NCBI GenBank assembly: GCA_003640385.1
Contig: RCAB01000131.1
Coordinates: 1-64,000 of the forward strand
Direction: 5' to 3'
Length of the DNA stretch: 64,000 bases
DNA from: Setaria digitata
Lineage: Eukaryota > Nematoda > Chromadorea > Rhabditida > Setariidae
In this document: piece by piece, positions 1 to 22,714 of the stretch
Layout: each line of letters begins with the position of its first letter
Position numbering within the stretch: the first letter of the stretch is position 1
Notes under the pieces: generated by a model
The model's input: only the letters and a program-made list of their open reading frames with translations
Told to the model about the DNA's origin: nothing
Databases searched by the model: none
Position numbers and translations under genes: made by a program

Positions 1-62
1 AAAAAAACTTTATTAAATTAGATAAAAGTTGTACGAAAGCAACAAGAAAAATTGAGTGGCAG

Positions 63-2054
63 AAGTAAGAATGCTTAAACTAAAAGGAAGTTTTACTGAA
101 ATGTTCGGATGTTTGATTACAGATTTTCCATTACGTATTCCGTTAAAGCATCATCAGCTTGAAATCTGCGATGAAGATGCACTTAAGACGGTACTTGATT
201 CAGTAACAACTGTATTTCACTGTGCTGGCAAATCGTTGGAATATTTGCACGACGGAATAAACCATTCTGATGAGTATTGGCGTGACAATACCAATGGTTC
301 CACTATCTCTTTTTACTTACTAGCTCTTAATTTCTACGAAGATTCGGAATGTCCACTTGTTATTTTTAAATTAGTTTACTTTTTAAAAAAGGCAGCAATT
401 TTTTTTTTCATTTTTATTGTATTGGTAATGTGACTTTTTGTGGACGATGAAATTACCTAAAAAGTAATCTACTTTAAAAATAACAAATTAAGAGGTGGTT
501 GCTAAATTTGTCTCCGTGAAATTTTGAAATCTGAATTGCACTGAATCAAAAAATTATTCAGCAACTGAGATTTTGCTGAAAGTGATGAATGAGCAAAAGG
601 TCCTGCGTTTGGTTTACATAAGTGACGCGTACGCCAACTTACCAGCAGGCGATAATTATGGATTATCAGAACAAGTACATTTGGGTTTTCCCAAAAATTT
701 CATGCTTGGAATCTACGGACAGTCGAAAATAAGAGCGGAAATGTGCGTTCGAAAAGCCGCTGATAAGGGTATGTTTTTGAAAAATTCTGGTGAAATGACA
801 TGAAAATTTTCCACAGAAAGCTTGGCTTAGGTAGGATTATATTCTAAAGCTAGTAGTCAATTTGGTCTTAAAAATAATCCTAGGAACTATTCGAGTCCGA
901 AAGTTCATCAGATTGATGGATGATTTGTCAATTTTACTGAGCCATCACGCTGCTGCTCGATTCTTTGGATAAGTAAGTCTCATTTATGTCCAAATTCATT
1001 TGAGGTTTAATACAAGCGCTGATTTTGCGTCCAACATTCATCTACGGAGAAGGGGAAACACATCTACTAGGATCAGCATTGAAGTTGTGTTCAGTGTACG
1101 GTGGTATTCCATATCTGAAAGATGATAACAGAGGACATCATCAGTTTGTCAGTTTCATTTTCGCTACTAAGTTATTCCTTTTTGTTCATTGTTGACATTT
1201 CTTTTATGCTGTGATAAATGTATTGGAATGCGGCAATCTCAGCTAATTCTTCACTTTAAATGTGTAGGAGAAAAAAATACATTGACGGATACCGAGTTCC
1301 CATCAGTATCTCGCATTCATTAACTAAGCACCTTGCAGCTTTACGCAGGTAATATGGCAGCAATAATGGAACGAGGAATGATGTGCTTGAAGGAAGATCC
1401 TGAAAGATACAATGGTGAAGTGGTTATCTGCATGGATTGCACACCTTGTAAACGATTTGTCGATGTGAGTAAAATTAGTTTGGTTGCCAACCATTCTCAT
1501 TGTAAGTGCATTTCAAATGTAATTCGTCTCGTTCACTATAATTCCTTTTTACCGCTCACAATCAATCTTTCTGTTATTTCTAATAGCTCTAATTTCTGGA
1601 CAGCTCACATAATAATAATAGAATAATTGTTTGTTACAGTTTATGGAACCATTTCTGCAAGCAAATGGTTTGAAACGTATAAACATAACAAGTTATATAC
1701 AAATGCATCTTGCAGCAATATTTTATGAAATTTTGAACAGATTTGCTCCGGACAAATGCTTTGGTCATTTAACATTGTTGGCTAACAAATTTATCAACTG
1801 TAAGTTGCAAAATCTAATGCTTCGAATAGTTTGGTAAACTAAAATTGGTAAAGTAAATGGCAAAAAATTGCCTGTAGATGGAAAGTTTCCAGAAATCTGT
1901 TCAATATATATGTTGCAAATATTTAGGCTGGACAATAGGATTCTCAAATCGTAAATTGCGTCTATTGCTTGACTTCATACCACCTTACGAGCAATCGGAA
2001 GCTGTAAATCAGTCATTGTGTTGGTATCGAGAAAAAGGACAAATGAACTTTTGA
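63..2054 (+). CDS. 3-beta-hydroxysteroid dehydrogenase-like oxidoreductase, 3' part (5' exons outside window)
   Basis: Exons, read by splice signals and frame: about 63-296, 562-768, 1017-1147, 1339-1464, 1640-1799, 1927-2054 (stop TGA). The product resembles the 3-beta-HSD / extended short-chain dehydrogenase family, which oxidises or isomerises hydroxysteroids with NAD(P). Visible family marks are FHCAG in the first exon, LVYISDAYA, the catalytic-type YGQSK (YxxxK), LILRPTFIYGEG, and HHQF-LYAGNMAA, the usual 'HQFVYVGN' region. The N-terminal Rossmann GxxGxxG loop is absent, so at least one exon must lie left of position 1. An in-frame TGA sits at 53-55, so the first visible exon starts after it, probably behind the AG at 61-62. 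The acceptor before 1017 (ACAAG) and the donor after 1147 (GTCAGT) are weak, but they are the only choices I found that keep frame. No transmembrane anchor is obvious. Substrate cannot be deduced; C. elegans hsd-type genes are the nearest known relatives. Confidence 0.8.
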
Positions 2055-2160
2055 GCGCGCCTGCGACAGTTGAATAAAAATATTTTTAACAAATAATATG
2101 TTATAATAATGACAAATAATACCAGTCGTAATTCAATAGTAATATGAATAAAAACAAACA
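2055..2160. other. 3' flank of the dehydrogenase gene
   Basis: AT-rich sequence after the stop codon. Several AATAAA-like hexamers (GAATAAAAA near 2073 and again near 2145) could serve as polyadenylation signals. Nothing else is visible. Confidence 0.4.
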
Positions 2161-3210
2161 GTAAAAAATTAATCGATGAATATGTCCAAAGAGAAAAATA
2201 ATGAAAGGGAATATGAAATTAGATTAGAAGCAATAAGAGGAATTGTAGAAATTGTGAATAAAAAAATACTTGATAGAAAAAATCATAGAAAAAAATCAAT
2301 TGATACGAACAACAAAGCGGACTGACCACAGGAAGCAAAATTATTTTGAAATAAAATTAACTTCGTGGATGTACGAAGAATGCGTTAAAGTAAGGCAGTG
2401 TCAGCTCAAGATAAAAGATATACTAAATTTGACAAAAGAAAAAAAGAATGCTTAGAATTTTTTAGAAACTATTAGGATTGGATTAAAAGAAATGGATAAA
2501 TTCGTTGAAAAGAATCGTGGTACTTTGTAGTTCAAGCTTACAGTAAGAAACTTAGGTAATGATATTTCTGATTATAAAGTGAGATCATTAACCATCATAA
2601 GCCATAGAGAACGTTTCAAAAAAAAAAAAAAAAAAATGGTATTTAAAAATCATGACTGTACATGTAAATTTTCTGGGAGATTTGGAGATCTTAGGAAAAT
2701 GACCAGTTATTGATTGATAAAGTGATAATGGTAGAGTATATAACATGGACGAAAAATCTGTTTCCGATCTAAATGGACTATAAGCTTATCATTTCTGTTG
2801 TGTTTCTTACTAAAGTACTAAACAGCAAAGATTAAGCTAAAATTAGCCATTTCATCTTCATGGATGATTTGAAATTATTTGGAGAATTGAAGATCAAAAT
2901 TTAGTTTTATTGATTAGCAATGCTTCCTGCAGCAAGTCCGGTAGTATAAAACTGTTACTGAATAATTAAATTACTAAGATTGATCTAGATACTTCGTGGA
3001 TCCTTTAAATAATAATAGAGGATATAATATAGCTGATGAAAGCAAAGTGAGGATGTTAAAAATGAAATTATTGTGGCGTCAATTATATTTATCTCGGACA
3101 AATTGTGAAAAATTAGGGAAAATGACTATAGCTGTCAAGAAGGAAATGCCAATTAAGGTTCAAAGTTATGCAGATGGAGCATATAATGGAGAAAGATTAT
3201 GCTGACTTAG
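2160..3210 (+). pseudogene. decayed coding-like stretch with a reverse transcriptase MDDL motif, probable dead non-LTR retrotransposon
   Basis: Short open stretches in shifting frames, broken by many stops. At about 2842-2904 the translation reads ISHFIFMDDLKLFGELKIKI followed by a stop. This matches the catalytic block C of R4/Dong-like non-LTR reverse transcriptases (consensus around H-L-L-Y/F-M-D-D-L-K-L-Y/F), with the two adjacent aspartates kept. The 2700-2840 stretch before it could be the preceding palm segment with two stops. The flanking open pieces (about 2178-2320 and 2996-3205) are lysine- and glutamate-rich and I do not recognise them. An 18-nt A-run near 2620 interrupts the region. 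Element ends and target-site duplications were not found. The family match rests on one motif only. Confidence 0.4.
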
Positions 3211-6200
3211 TGATAAGTTGATCGCAACACAGATGATCTTTGATAATCACTAGCGAATTGCGACGCAACTCCAAACATCATTTGTTATTTCGGGACAAGA
3301 ATTTAAAGGTGTTAGATTCTGCTTTTATCACGAATGTGAAAGCAATCATTGGTGGTATTTTCAGTTAGTGGCTATAACAAAGTTCCTTGAGTGATAAAAA
3401 TTGAGCCGCTTATCAGGAAGTGAAAGTGAAGATGTTGTGTAATCAGTAGGGGCTTGAGTTCAATAGCTTATATATGAGTCTAGTCTAAAGATGGAAGATG
3501 ACATCCAAAATGGTATTTGGCCTGGTGATCTTCAAACATCGAATGACAAACATTTACAAACATGATATACATTTATCTTTGTTAATTGCAGCAATAAGAA
3601 CAATATGACTTAGACTTTGTAGTTCATAATAATTAATGAGGAAGCACTTTACATCTCTATTTACCACTCAATCTTCCTAAGAGTGATAAATTATCAGCTA
3701 ACTGAGCACAGTGATCAGTTGAAAGAACAATTTAAGCTACGCAAGCAAGGAATAGTCTAAAATAACTGATATTTGTACTTGATGTGATACTATTATGGTG
3801 TTAAAAGTATAATACAAAGCAATATGACACCGATGAGACTTATAGTCTTCCCGAAATATATTAAAAAATATCAAATTAACTGGAAGAAATAAGAAATAAA
3901 TTATTTAATAAGTTAATGCCATCTTCCATCTTGTTATGAATTCAAATCCAATTTATATCGGCTAATTATTACCTTATTTTAGAGCAAAATTTAATGCTTT
4001 AATTTAATTCAAATCAGATAAACTCTAATCCTTTTGTCATAGCGAACGAGATATTTTACTGCAAACTAAAATAATATAAAGGATTTTATTTTAAATGAAT
4101 CCTCGATGAGAAAAAAAAAGAGAGAATCAGATTGGTTTATGAAGGCTCCTAAAATAACAGAGATCCGCTTTTTACAGAAACGAAATTACCTTAAAATTGA
4201 TTTATGATATTTTCATTGCCAAAGTATTAAGAGTGATAACTACTGATAAACAGTTCTGATCAGTAATTGCAGTGTATCCTTCATAACTCACAGAAGTTTC
4301 CCACCTCTTCTTCCCACCTTCTTCATTTCTTACTGGTCATTATTATTCGGTTGACAACAGCAGTTGACAACGTAATGTTGAGATCGGTAGTCATGGCAAT
4401 TTCATACGCACTGTCACTGACATTCGATGACTATCATTCTAACCATTTCTTATTTCTCCATCATATTATTTCTGATTACTTATTTTTTGATATTTATTCG
4501 CACCTTCTTGCCAGATTTTAGTTTTTTTTTTTTTAAACAAATTCTTTATAAATAAATGCTTTCTTTAGAACATTTCTAAGCTTATTTTTCTATTTAGTTC
4601 AAGCTATCTATTGTTAGTGATCAATAAGTAATCAATCGTAATCACTGTAAAGCTCAAAATAATGATAGAAAGCGATAAGTGCAACTTTTACTTCTTCTCT
4701 ACATTTTAAATGTAAACTGAACTATATCACTTTTATATCCTCATACAATCTAGCCTTTAACTGGTCGTTTAGTTTTAGTCTTCAGAGTAATCGTTAATCC
4801 CTTTCAAAGTGAAAGCAATATGGATTTTTCTTAAAATTATGTTAGTAACTAGCAGCACATTACTTCCGGAGCAATAACCATTGCGGTTGAATGATTACCG
4901 AGAGTCATTTGCTACGAAATAATTTGTTAGGAACATTGTTTCTAATCTTAGTCTTAGATGTGACCACACTTACAACGTCAATACATCCGTTAGAGCTTTT
5001 AAAGTTAATTAAAAGTCCGACGATGACACATCAATTTCATAAAACTTATTATTCATCTGAAAAATAAAAACAATTGCTTAATAGGAGCAAGTTATCTCCT
5101 AATTTTGAAAACGAGAAGCTTAACATTTTTCTCTGAACGATAAGAAGCTATTTTTTCAGAATTATTCATTACTGAATATGAAATGGACTTTTAAAAGTTT
5201 TCTCCTAGTAATTAAGGTCTAGTTTTACTTTAGGTAAGTTAATCAGTTAGTAAGTAAAGTTGAAAATATTGAGACAAGTGAAAACATCTTTTCCATTTTT
5301 GCATGCATATCAAGTAATCAGTATGATAAGCTTGAAAAGAAAATAATGGGATTTCTTTCTCCAAAATAAAATCCAAAATAGGGATGATGATGTGAAGCGA
5401 GGAGCATAAATATTCTTCTTGCATCATCCGAAAGACTTCAATAATAGCTTTTAGAGAATTTTCGCGTATTCTATAAAAAGTATCGTGTCACTTATTTGCC
5501 AAAACTTAATTCTCAGCTGAAAATTGAATTGAAAAGATTAAAAAAATGACCTTATACGATACTTGCACAGCATCGATCAGCTTTGATAAAGAAAGCTCTG
5601 AACTTTGTACAACTTAGTTCAGTTGATGTTAACGTAGGACAAAACATTATCAATTGAACAACTACCATCGGTATGCCATTTCTTTGTTATTGGCAAGATT
5701 TTCATCAGATTTTGCTAATGAAAACTTAAATTATATCACATCACCTGTAATATCGGGTCATTGGGATGTGTAAGGTGAGGTGTATATAAGGTTTGTGAAG
5801 TTTGATTTTTATAACAATTTCCAAGTTAAATGAATATTTTCATAGTGGTGTTATAAAAATGATAATGCTAAAAATGAATCATGATATTCAAGCTGTTAAA
5901 GAAAAACAATACAATGCTAACTATCGGAGACATTTTTTTTTTTACTAAATATTATTCGCAAAGCAAATTGTTGTTCTATTTAAAACTCACTTATTTTTAC
6001 TAATAAATTTGATGATTATGCTTGTAGAGCAACAAATTTTTAAAAAAATTTTAAAAACATGCAACTTTAGCACAATTAGTGTAATGAATGATGTAAAAGG
6101 AGAGGAAGAAGAAAAGTTTAATCGATTTTCTTTAAGCTAATTAAAGCAGTACTTCTTCATGGATCATATTGAAGCAGTTATGATTAAACAGTTTCCTTTT

Positions 6201-8003
6201 AGAATCGATCATATTCCTGCCTTCCTTCATACTTGTATTCCTTCCAATTAACAACTCTAACTGTTTGATTGATATAATAATCTAAAAAATCTAGTGAGGT
6301 GGTGTGATAATTAAGTTGATTTATTCTTTCAAAAATTGGTTGAATCAGGAATAGATTAAAGCGAAGAAAATTTTTTTTTTTGCCTTCAAAAAAAAATGTT
6401 CGTCACATGTATTTAGATGTGTCTTACAGTATTTGTCATCATTAATTTGCATGAAAGTTAGTTGTCAGCATCAAATTTGCATAAGAATTAGTGAGAAAAC
6501 AGAAATAACACTAGGAATTGAACATTTTTAAGTTCCTCAATTCTTATATTTTCATATCTTGCTGTTAGGTTGTCTCGACTGCCAACAAGTAACAGCAACA
6601 CTAGTTTTTACTTATTTATAAAGAACTATTTTCCTCGTAGAAAAAGAATCCCATAAAACACAATTCGTAAATTTTAGAAATTAAGAATAATCAGCAGCAC
6701 TCTGTTTTAAGGTTCAAAATGTCATTGATTTCCCTGATGAATGATAAATTTTTAAAAATTATCGAATTTTTCTCCAATAAATATCCTTCCATCCTCTTCC
6801 TGTTCTTTCCGTCGCTTGTTTATCTGTTTGACCAAAAATTGTATTTTTTCATTTCTTGCTGTTAATTTTACATAACATAGATTAGCAAAATGAATGCCCT
6901 AATGTGACCTTTTCTGTTTTCCTTGCCATAAATTGTTACGCTGTGAACATAAGTAAAAGGCAATTAGCCTGAGGGAACTTATCTTTCCTTCTCGGCATAC
7001 GGTATTGCCTCAGTTTCATGTTTCTTAATTGTTTTTGCTTTTGTTGAAAAGATTATTTTATAAATTCTATTGCAAATAAATCGTCAATGGATATGCTCTT
7101 AGCTCTTTAATAGCTCTTCATAAATAATATTATCTAGTTGTGTTGTTCAATTCGAACAGTTGTTTGTTTCTTTTTAATTATGGGAGGAAACTTGAACAGT
7201 TGTTTTTGGTTATTTTCTTTGGGTATGAAAGTTGAATGGAAGAAAGAAAAAATGTCACCGAAATTTCGAATTCATCAACGACACACATTGCTTCGTTTTG
7301 TTTCTCAGATATCTCCCAACTTCATTATTCGTTCATCTGATTGAGAAACTTTAGTGATTTTGTTCACAGTAGTGCATTTGCACCTGTCCAACAAGCAGTC
7401 CTATTTACGCACTTTTGTTGTTTAGTTGGCGGAAATAGATGAAGAAAGGTGAGATAAGGAAAAGTGACCAAACATTTTTCTCCCTTAAAAGTGACACTTT
7501 TCAAGAAATGTTTTCCATCATCATATTGGCTGTAATCAGAATCTTATTGCCATTTATATACATTTGTTTACTTCGTTGTTAAACAGATCGTTCCCGCAAA
7601 AACACTCTTTATTATTCATTAAAAAAGAAATTATCATGAAAAATTAAAAAATCTAAACCCACAGCAAAACCTGATTCTCTTTCTTATTCAGCCATTCAAC
7701 AGGAAATACGCCATTGATTCTCAGTTCCTCACTTTTTATTAAATATGTAGGAACATCTGTCTCAAAGAAGCTTGTGAACACTGCAAAATAATTACTTTAC
7801 GACCTCACGGGACTACTTGAAAAATAATAGCTTTTTAAACCGAACTTGCAGATGAACATTTCTAAATGTTAAATTTCATTTTTCTCTTGTTTTGGTTGAG
7901 AGCATTCATGCTGAAACATTTATTCCTCATCATATATTGACGAGCGAATGAAATTAATTTTAAAAAGTTAAGGAAATGGACCACGTTTAAAAAAAAGGAA
8001 ACA
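3211..8003. other. AT-rich intergenic DNA, no gene recognised
   Basis: I see no exon with splice signals and a recognisable product on either strand. Open frames here are under 90 codons, AT-driven, and rich in Phe, Leu, Ile, Lys and Asn. The stretch near 4270-4520 has an 84-codon frame that reads as low-complexity His/Ser/Leu and lacks family features. Confidence 0.5.
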
Positions 8004-8049
8004 CCGGATTCTTGTGTTAAGCATCGCTGTGCTTAACACAAGAATCCGG
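8004..8049. repeat. perfect 20-bp inverted repeat (hairpin) with 6-nt loop
   Basis: Arms 8004-8023 and 8030-8049 are exact reverse complements, starting CCGGATTC and ending GAATCCGG, around the loop TCGCTG. The pairing stops sharply at both ends. The arms have a higher GC content than the surroundings. It could be a foldback element tip, a cruciform, or a structured RNA. It is shorter than a normal microRNA precursor. Confidence 0.9.
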
Positions 8050-10270
8050 CAAACTTCAAAATTTGCTCAAAATCTCATAACTCTGCAAAATTCAACTTCT
8101 TTGTCTCATTTGCTTGTTTGTTTCCTTTCGATGCCTCATCCTTCCAAAAATCACTTTTCGTTATAACATTCTTTTCAACGATTTTGAGTATTTCTATAGT
8201 TTTCTTAACAAGCTTGTTGCACTGAAAATTTTTCTTATCTCTCAGTTTTGTCTTAAGAGTTCAATTTACATGAATTTAAAAGTGCGCTTGCCTGATAGTT
8301 CCCACTTTCAGCTCCTGGCTGCATTCCAAATTTTTTTAATATAATCAGTTTTATTTGCTTCATTTAAGCAAACGAACACTATGTTGGGGAATTCGGGAAT
8401 CAGACGAATTTCATGAAATCTGTTTTGGTTATTTCGGACACGATGCTAGGTTCAGTGGGATTCACAAAATTGAATTGAGCTTGACTGAAATGAATCAGAA
8501 CATTAGTTAATTATATTCTTTCGGTATAAAATAACAAACAATGAAAAAATTGAAAATTGAGGAGAAGAGGAAAGAGACAAAAAAAAAAAAAAATTGAAAT
8601 TATGCCCCGTAATTCTACACTAACAATGAATTACATATTATGTTAATTAAAATATTTTGGTTTAAATTCCCAAATATCAAAAGATCTGATTTAAAATCAA
8701 GTTTCTAGTTCAGCATAAGTTAAAACTCCAGGAATCAGTTTGTTAAATCCTAACAACTACTTTTGTTTTAGCTCTCAATTTTTTCATTCTAACCCATGTT
8801 TCTGGAGAAATGCAATATTTACATTCTTATAACATAATTTCCTTTGAAACAGTCGACCAGGAAAAAATCAAGTGATTCAGATTTATTCTTGTCTATTTTA
8901 ATTACAACATTTTGCTCAAGGAATCATCACATCACAATTAACTGATTAGAAAACTTGTTTGATCGATCTTATTACCACTTCAATGACTTTTTTCGCCGTG
9001 AATAAATGAGCCATCTGCTGAGAGAAGTGAATGAATTAATTGGTATTAAACTTCTCAGCTAGTCCAGTTGATTTTGCTGGCACTTACCGAACAAACAGTT
9101 TACAAACATTATAAATAAATGCAAACAAGAAAATTTCAGTTGATGTTTCTTCGGAACATATCTATCATCACAGAAGCATTCCTTCCCCTTCCCCAACACC
9201 CTGCCCATCGTCATTTCTATCTTCTCGTTTTTCATCGATTGACTTTAAATTTAATTGACGATAAATTTTAAAGCATTATGCAAATTTATGCTCCAACAAA
9301 AGATTCTCGTTGTAACATTAAGTCCTTCGCCGTTAAGCTTCTTCTACCTTCCTCTGCTTTTTCTCAATCTCAACTTATCATTTTCTCCCCGAGCTGCTCG
9401 CTTGTCCCGACTTATCACTATCATTATTTGTCAGTCCTTCTTCCACAACTACAGCTGATACACTGATAACCTTAATTTTTCCCACTTTTAACATCGTTTA
9501 TTCAATTCAATTAATCTCTTTATTTCTCTTTGTTAATTGTTCTGTCATTTTCCTCACTGCATTTGTTTTCCACAATCGCATCCACCCTCAAACATTGCTC
9601 CACATCCTCTGCAAATATAAAATTTGTTAGTCAAAGAGTTGGCTTTTAGACCTAGGTTAAAGCAGTCATCTACTTTGTGTAAGCTTCGCACTGACTTAGA
9701 AACTGATAAGATAATAGCAAACTGTTGAATTTCACCAAATTTAATTAGATTAAGCAATGTTTTGATTGTATTGTACAATGGTATAAGAGACAGATCGGCA
9801 ACTCTCGTGATGACCGATTTGAGCAGTTTTTACATTTCAGTTGGAAATTGCTGAGCTTTAGGCTTGTGAAATCATTATAGGTAGATGAGAAGTGAGAGAA
9901 ATATCTGTACCAATGTGTTAATTTTTTCAAAGAATTCAGAGCTAGAACTGTAAGATGTTATCGGATAAGGCATCCATTTATCAGTGAAACTGATTTTTTG
10001 GTTTCTTCAGCACAAAAGTAGCAGTGCAGTTTCGCTTCTGACAAACGATTCTCGTCTCTTCTTGAACCAGTTCTCGTTGACAGTTACGACGAAATCATAC
10101 GACATATCATGATCCATTGAAAGTTTCGAGAATCGAAAAGAAATGCTAATGAAAATGAAGAATTGTGATGCTAAGTTTGAGCTTGTGTATATTGTTCTTA
10201 GTGGTGAAGTGAAGTGAAGAAGTGCTCGAAGACCAAGCAAGACCTGAGGATCAGAAGTGTTTCCCGTCTA

Positions 10271-10289
10271 TCCATCCATCCATCCATCC
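10271..10289. repeat. TCCA tetranucleotide microsatellite
   Basis: About five tandem TCCA/ATCC units in otherwise non-coding DNA. Confidence 0.8.
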
Positions 10290-11068
10290 GTCGTCCCAAA
10301 TCTCGATCGATCGACTAGTAAGAGTTGATTTTCGAAGGCTCGTCGTTATCATCCTTTCTTCCGTCATCCTTCTCACATTCCTCTTCATCTTTCAGCCGTC
10401 TTTTCTGCTAGTTATCAAGCTTCTAGCCCCATGCATTAATATATTTTAACCTCTGTTTCCTCCTTTTCATACATCACTTCAGCAACTCTCCCATCAGATG
10501 CCTCCTATACAACTTTCATTCCTTAAATTCCAGTGAAATTTCGAATCCCTCCAAGTTCGTGATAACAGAAGTAACTTCTTTATAAATTTTTCTTATCCTT
10601 AGCAAAAGAAAAAGAATTGCAAATTTCGTACTATTTTTTGCGCTATTACTATTTGCAACTAACTAATAATAAAATATCTCTGCACTATTGACTAACAGTT
10701 ATGCCACTTTAGCTAATATCACTCAATTTCTTACAGATATCAGTCATTAGAGACTCATTAGTGCTTAACTATAAATCTCAATGACGCAAGTAATGTCATA
10801 TCCTTGCTGTACTAATTACCTCTTAGTGAATAGTGTTAATTTTTCGTTTCAAATTGTTTTCTCTTTTTATTGTTTCATTTTAAACTTCTTCCTCCACTTT
10901 TTATTTCTTCAGATCTTCAGTCTAAGATGTATTCTCTATACATTTCTTGTAAAGACTCTCGTTATTAGAATTTAACAATAAAATTCAGAACTTTGTGAGA
11001 AGCAGCACAGGGATGTCGTCTAGTTGCTTAGGATGTTACAACAAGTGTAGTGTTAGGCCGAAGCATAA

Positions 11069-11084
11069 ACACACACACACACAC
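11069..11084. repeat. AC dinucleotide microsatellite
   Basis: Eight tandem AC units. Confidence 0.85.
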
Positions 11085-13451
11085 TGTAGAGAATATTGAA
11101 GCAGCAGTTCTCATAGATTCTCGAGTCTCGAATTTGAGTATGCCAACCCAATAAGTCTTCGAAATTACCCAGGGAAAACTGAGAATGTGAAAATGACAAG
11201 TCTGTCTGTTAGCCATATCTACACAACTAGCTTCCTATTTTAATATTTATTATCGTCTCAATTCCTTTTATCATATCATTTTTATGCTTTCAACAATACT
11301 ATCATTTGAATTTGAATAAAAAAAGAAAAAATAAATTTTGCTGTATCGAAGGATTGCATATTGATTGATTTATTAAGTGACATGTCTGAGAAAAATTGAC
11401 CGCCGAAATTTCTTTCAATTTTTTTAATCAATTTTTCAAAATGGAAAATGAATGGAGCCGTTTGCAGCAACAAACAGCTTACACATTTAAGATTTCCTCG
11501 AGAACCATTTTTGACACTTAAGCAAATTTCGTTTTAGTTTTCAAATTTATATTACGACAACAGATTTAGAAAAAAGCCGAGATTTAAGTGAATGATGGTT
11601 TTGGGAACCCAAGTGAGTCATATAACTGTTCCATAAACTGGCTTTGTTAGTCATTTGTCAAGGCCCATCTAGTGACTAGTTGAAAATAAAGTTCCTTTTA
11701 CGATCTAGTCGTCGAGTTTGGCTTTTTTCTTAACGTATATTCAGTTTCAGCAATTTTTTTAGATTTTAAATATTTTTGCAAATGACTTTTGCATGTAAAT
11801 CAATAAATAAGCTTATTAGCACTAAAGCCAATAACAAGTTGAAAACTATTATCAGCCGAACAAATCTATGACATCCACCATAAAATGACACAAAAAGCTT
11901 TCCAAGCCTTTGGATAGAAACCAAAAAGTTGTTTTGATTTAATAAAAAAAAAAAAATGAAAGATTCGTGAAACACTTCTCGTCCAACAATTTTTAATCCA
12001 CTTCCATTCCTTTTCTCGAAAAGAATTCGAGAATCATTTCAATTCAGAAATGTTTATTACTGTGCATGGAAACATTTTTTATTCAATCTTTTTGAATGAA
12101 TTTAGACTTCTGTTCTTCCAAGGATAGAATAATTGTTGAAGAATAAAAAGGCATCTCTGTGATCGAATTCGTAAGCTTTATTTATTTCATTGTGCTAACT
12201 AATAAATTTAATTACGTTGGACAGGTATATTCGTTGTTCGACTTGTCAGTAGTCTGTATATTTATTTTATCTTAACAGACGTCTTTACTGTTGACTGTTG
12301 GCGCCCTAAATAATGCTGTATAACCATTTCCAGTTGCCTTTTCTTTTTCTTTAATTAAATCTAATTAAAGTTCATCTAATTCACTATTTCTTCCAGTCAT
12401 TTTTCTTTGCTTCTTCAACTCTTTTTTGTTAATAATAGGAAAATGGCAATGGTAACAATCAGTTTATTTACTAGGATAGTTTATTTGGAAATGTTTTTCG
12501 GACACCGACTATTTATTGTAAGACATGTTTGAGCTTAATGAGGGTAAAGCTTATATAAATTGATCCAATCGTGAGAGGAAGAAAGCATATGGTGCAATAA
12601 ATGAGAAGTCATTTAATCCATTTGACGTTTGGCTTTGGTTTCGAGAAATTCAATTATATGAAACATCACAGTTCCTTGGGAGTTTGGCTTGAAAAGCAGC
12701 TAGAAGTGAGCATTTTTAGTGAAAACACAAATGGATTCATCTAATCGCCCAAATTTCCATTTGTTGTTTTTGTAGAAGTGATATGAGAGATGTGAAGTAT
12801 GAGGAAGACAGAAGGAGGATAGAAGCAAAACCCTTCACTAAGTATTCAGACCCACTTCCGACCTCCTTCAGGCATCTATGTATTTGTCGACTCGTGTCCG
12901 AAAACATTTCCTGCTTCTAAGCGGTCACAACATACTGTAATTCACACTTTTCATTCATTTCAATTTTCCATTTAATTATGATTTGGATTCTCGAGAACGA
13001 AACAACTCTCGACTAGTGTAGCAACAGTTCATTTGCAAACGAGAAGAGTTCAAATGGAGTAAAACTTTTGCTGTAAGTAGAGGCGTGCGATATCATTTCA
13101 TTTTGCAGACCGTCGTACTAGTCCTGACCTATTAACGATTCGATTAGGTTAAGATCGAATTTATTCTTTTTGTTCACAATTAATAAATAAAGATAGGATT
13201 AACTGACTACCGAGTATCGAATGATCATATGGTGCCAAGGAAGTTTGGGGAAGTAGCATTATCTGCTAAATGCGCTAATTGGCCCTATTACAAGCTGCAG
13301 TAGAATATTAAAAAATAATTCGTAGTAATGTTAGACACAAATTTGCATGCAGTTTGCCTATCACAATTTTATTTTAGTTGAACTATATTCATGTCGCGTG
13401 CAGTTCAATGAAATTTACCAGTTAAAATTTCTCTGAATTTCAGAAAATTTT

Positions 13452-13601
13452 TATTTCAGGTGCCTCAAGTGTCTTTTATACGGGTTTTTACTCGCTCATC
13501 CTGTCTCTCTCTCCTTCTCTCTCTATCTCTCTCCATTTTACTCTATTTATCAAATGTTTTGATAATGAAACAGTTACGTACTGAATGACAGATGTACCGT
13601 T
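13452..13601 (+). promoter_or_regulatory. probable 5' leader of the TTBK gene with a candidate splice or trans-splice acceptor
   Basis: A strong nematode acceptor (TTATTTCAG) ends at 13459, about 140 nt before the start codon. It could be a cis acceptor for a 5'-UTR intron or a spliced-leader addition site. A CT-rich simple repeat (about 13501-13534, tandem CTCT units) follows it. Confidence 0.4.

Positions 13602-22714
<9,113 letters not shown>

Larger units (their letters stand above)
8050..13459. other. AT-rich intergenic DNA upstream of the TTBK gene
   Basis: No supported gene on either strand. The region contains small simple repeats (TCCA units near 10271, AC units near 11069) and many short AT-driven open frames. 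It probably includes 5' regulatory sequence for the kinase gene, but I cannot name a specific site. Confidence 0.5.

Noticed and set aside
9554..9778. Minus-strand frame ending in a Cys-rich stretch (CRGCGAMFEGGCDCG)
   Set aside because: The end looks like a small Cys-rich peptide behind a TTTGCAG acceptor, but no upstream exon, signal peptide or family could be found.
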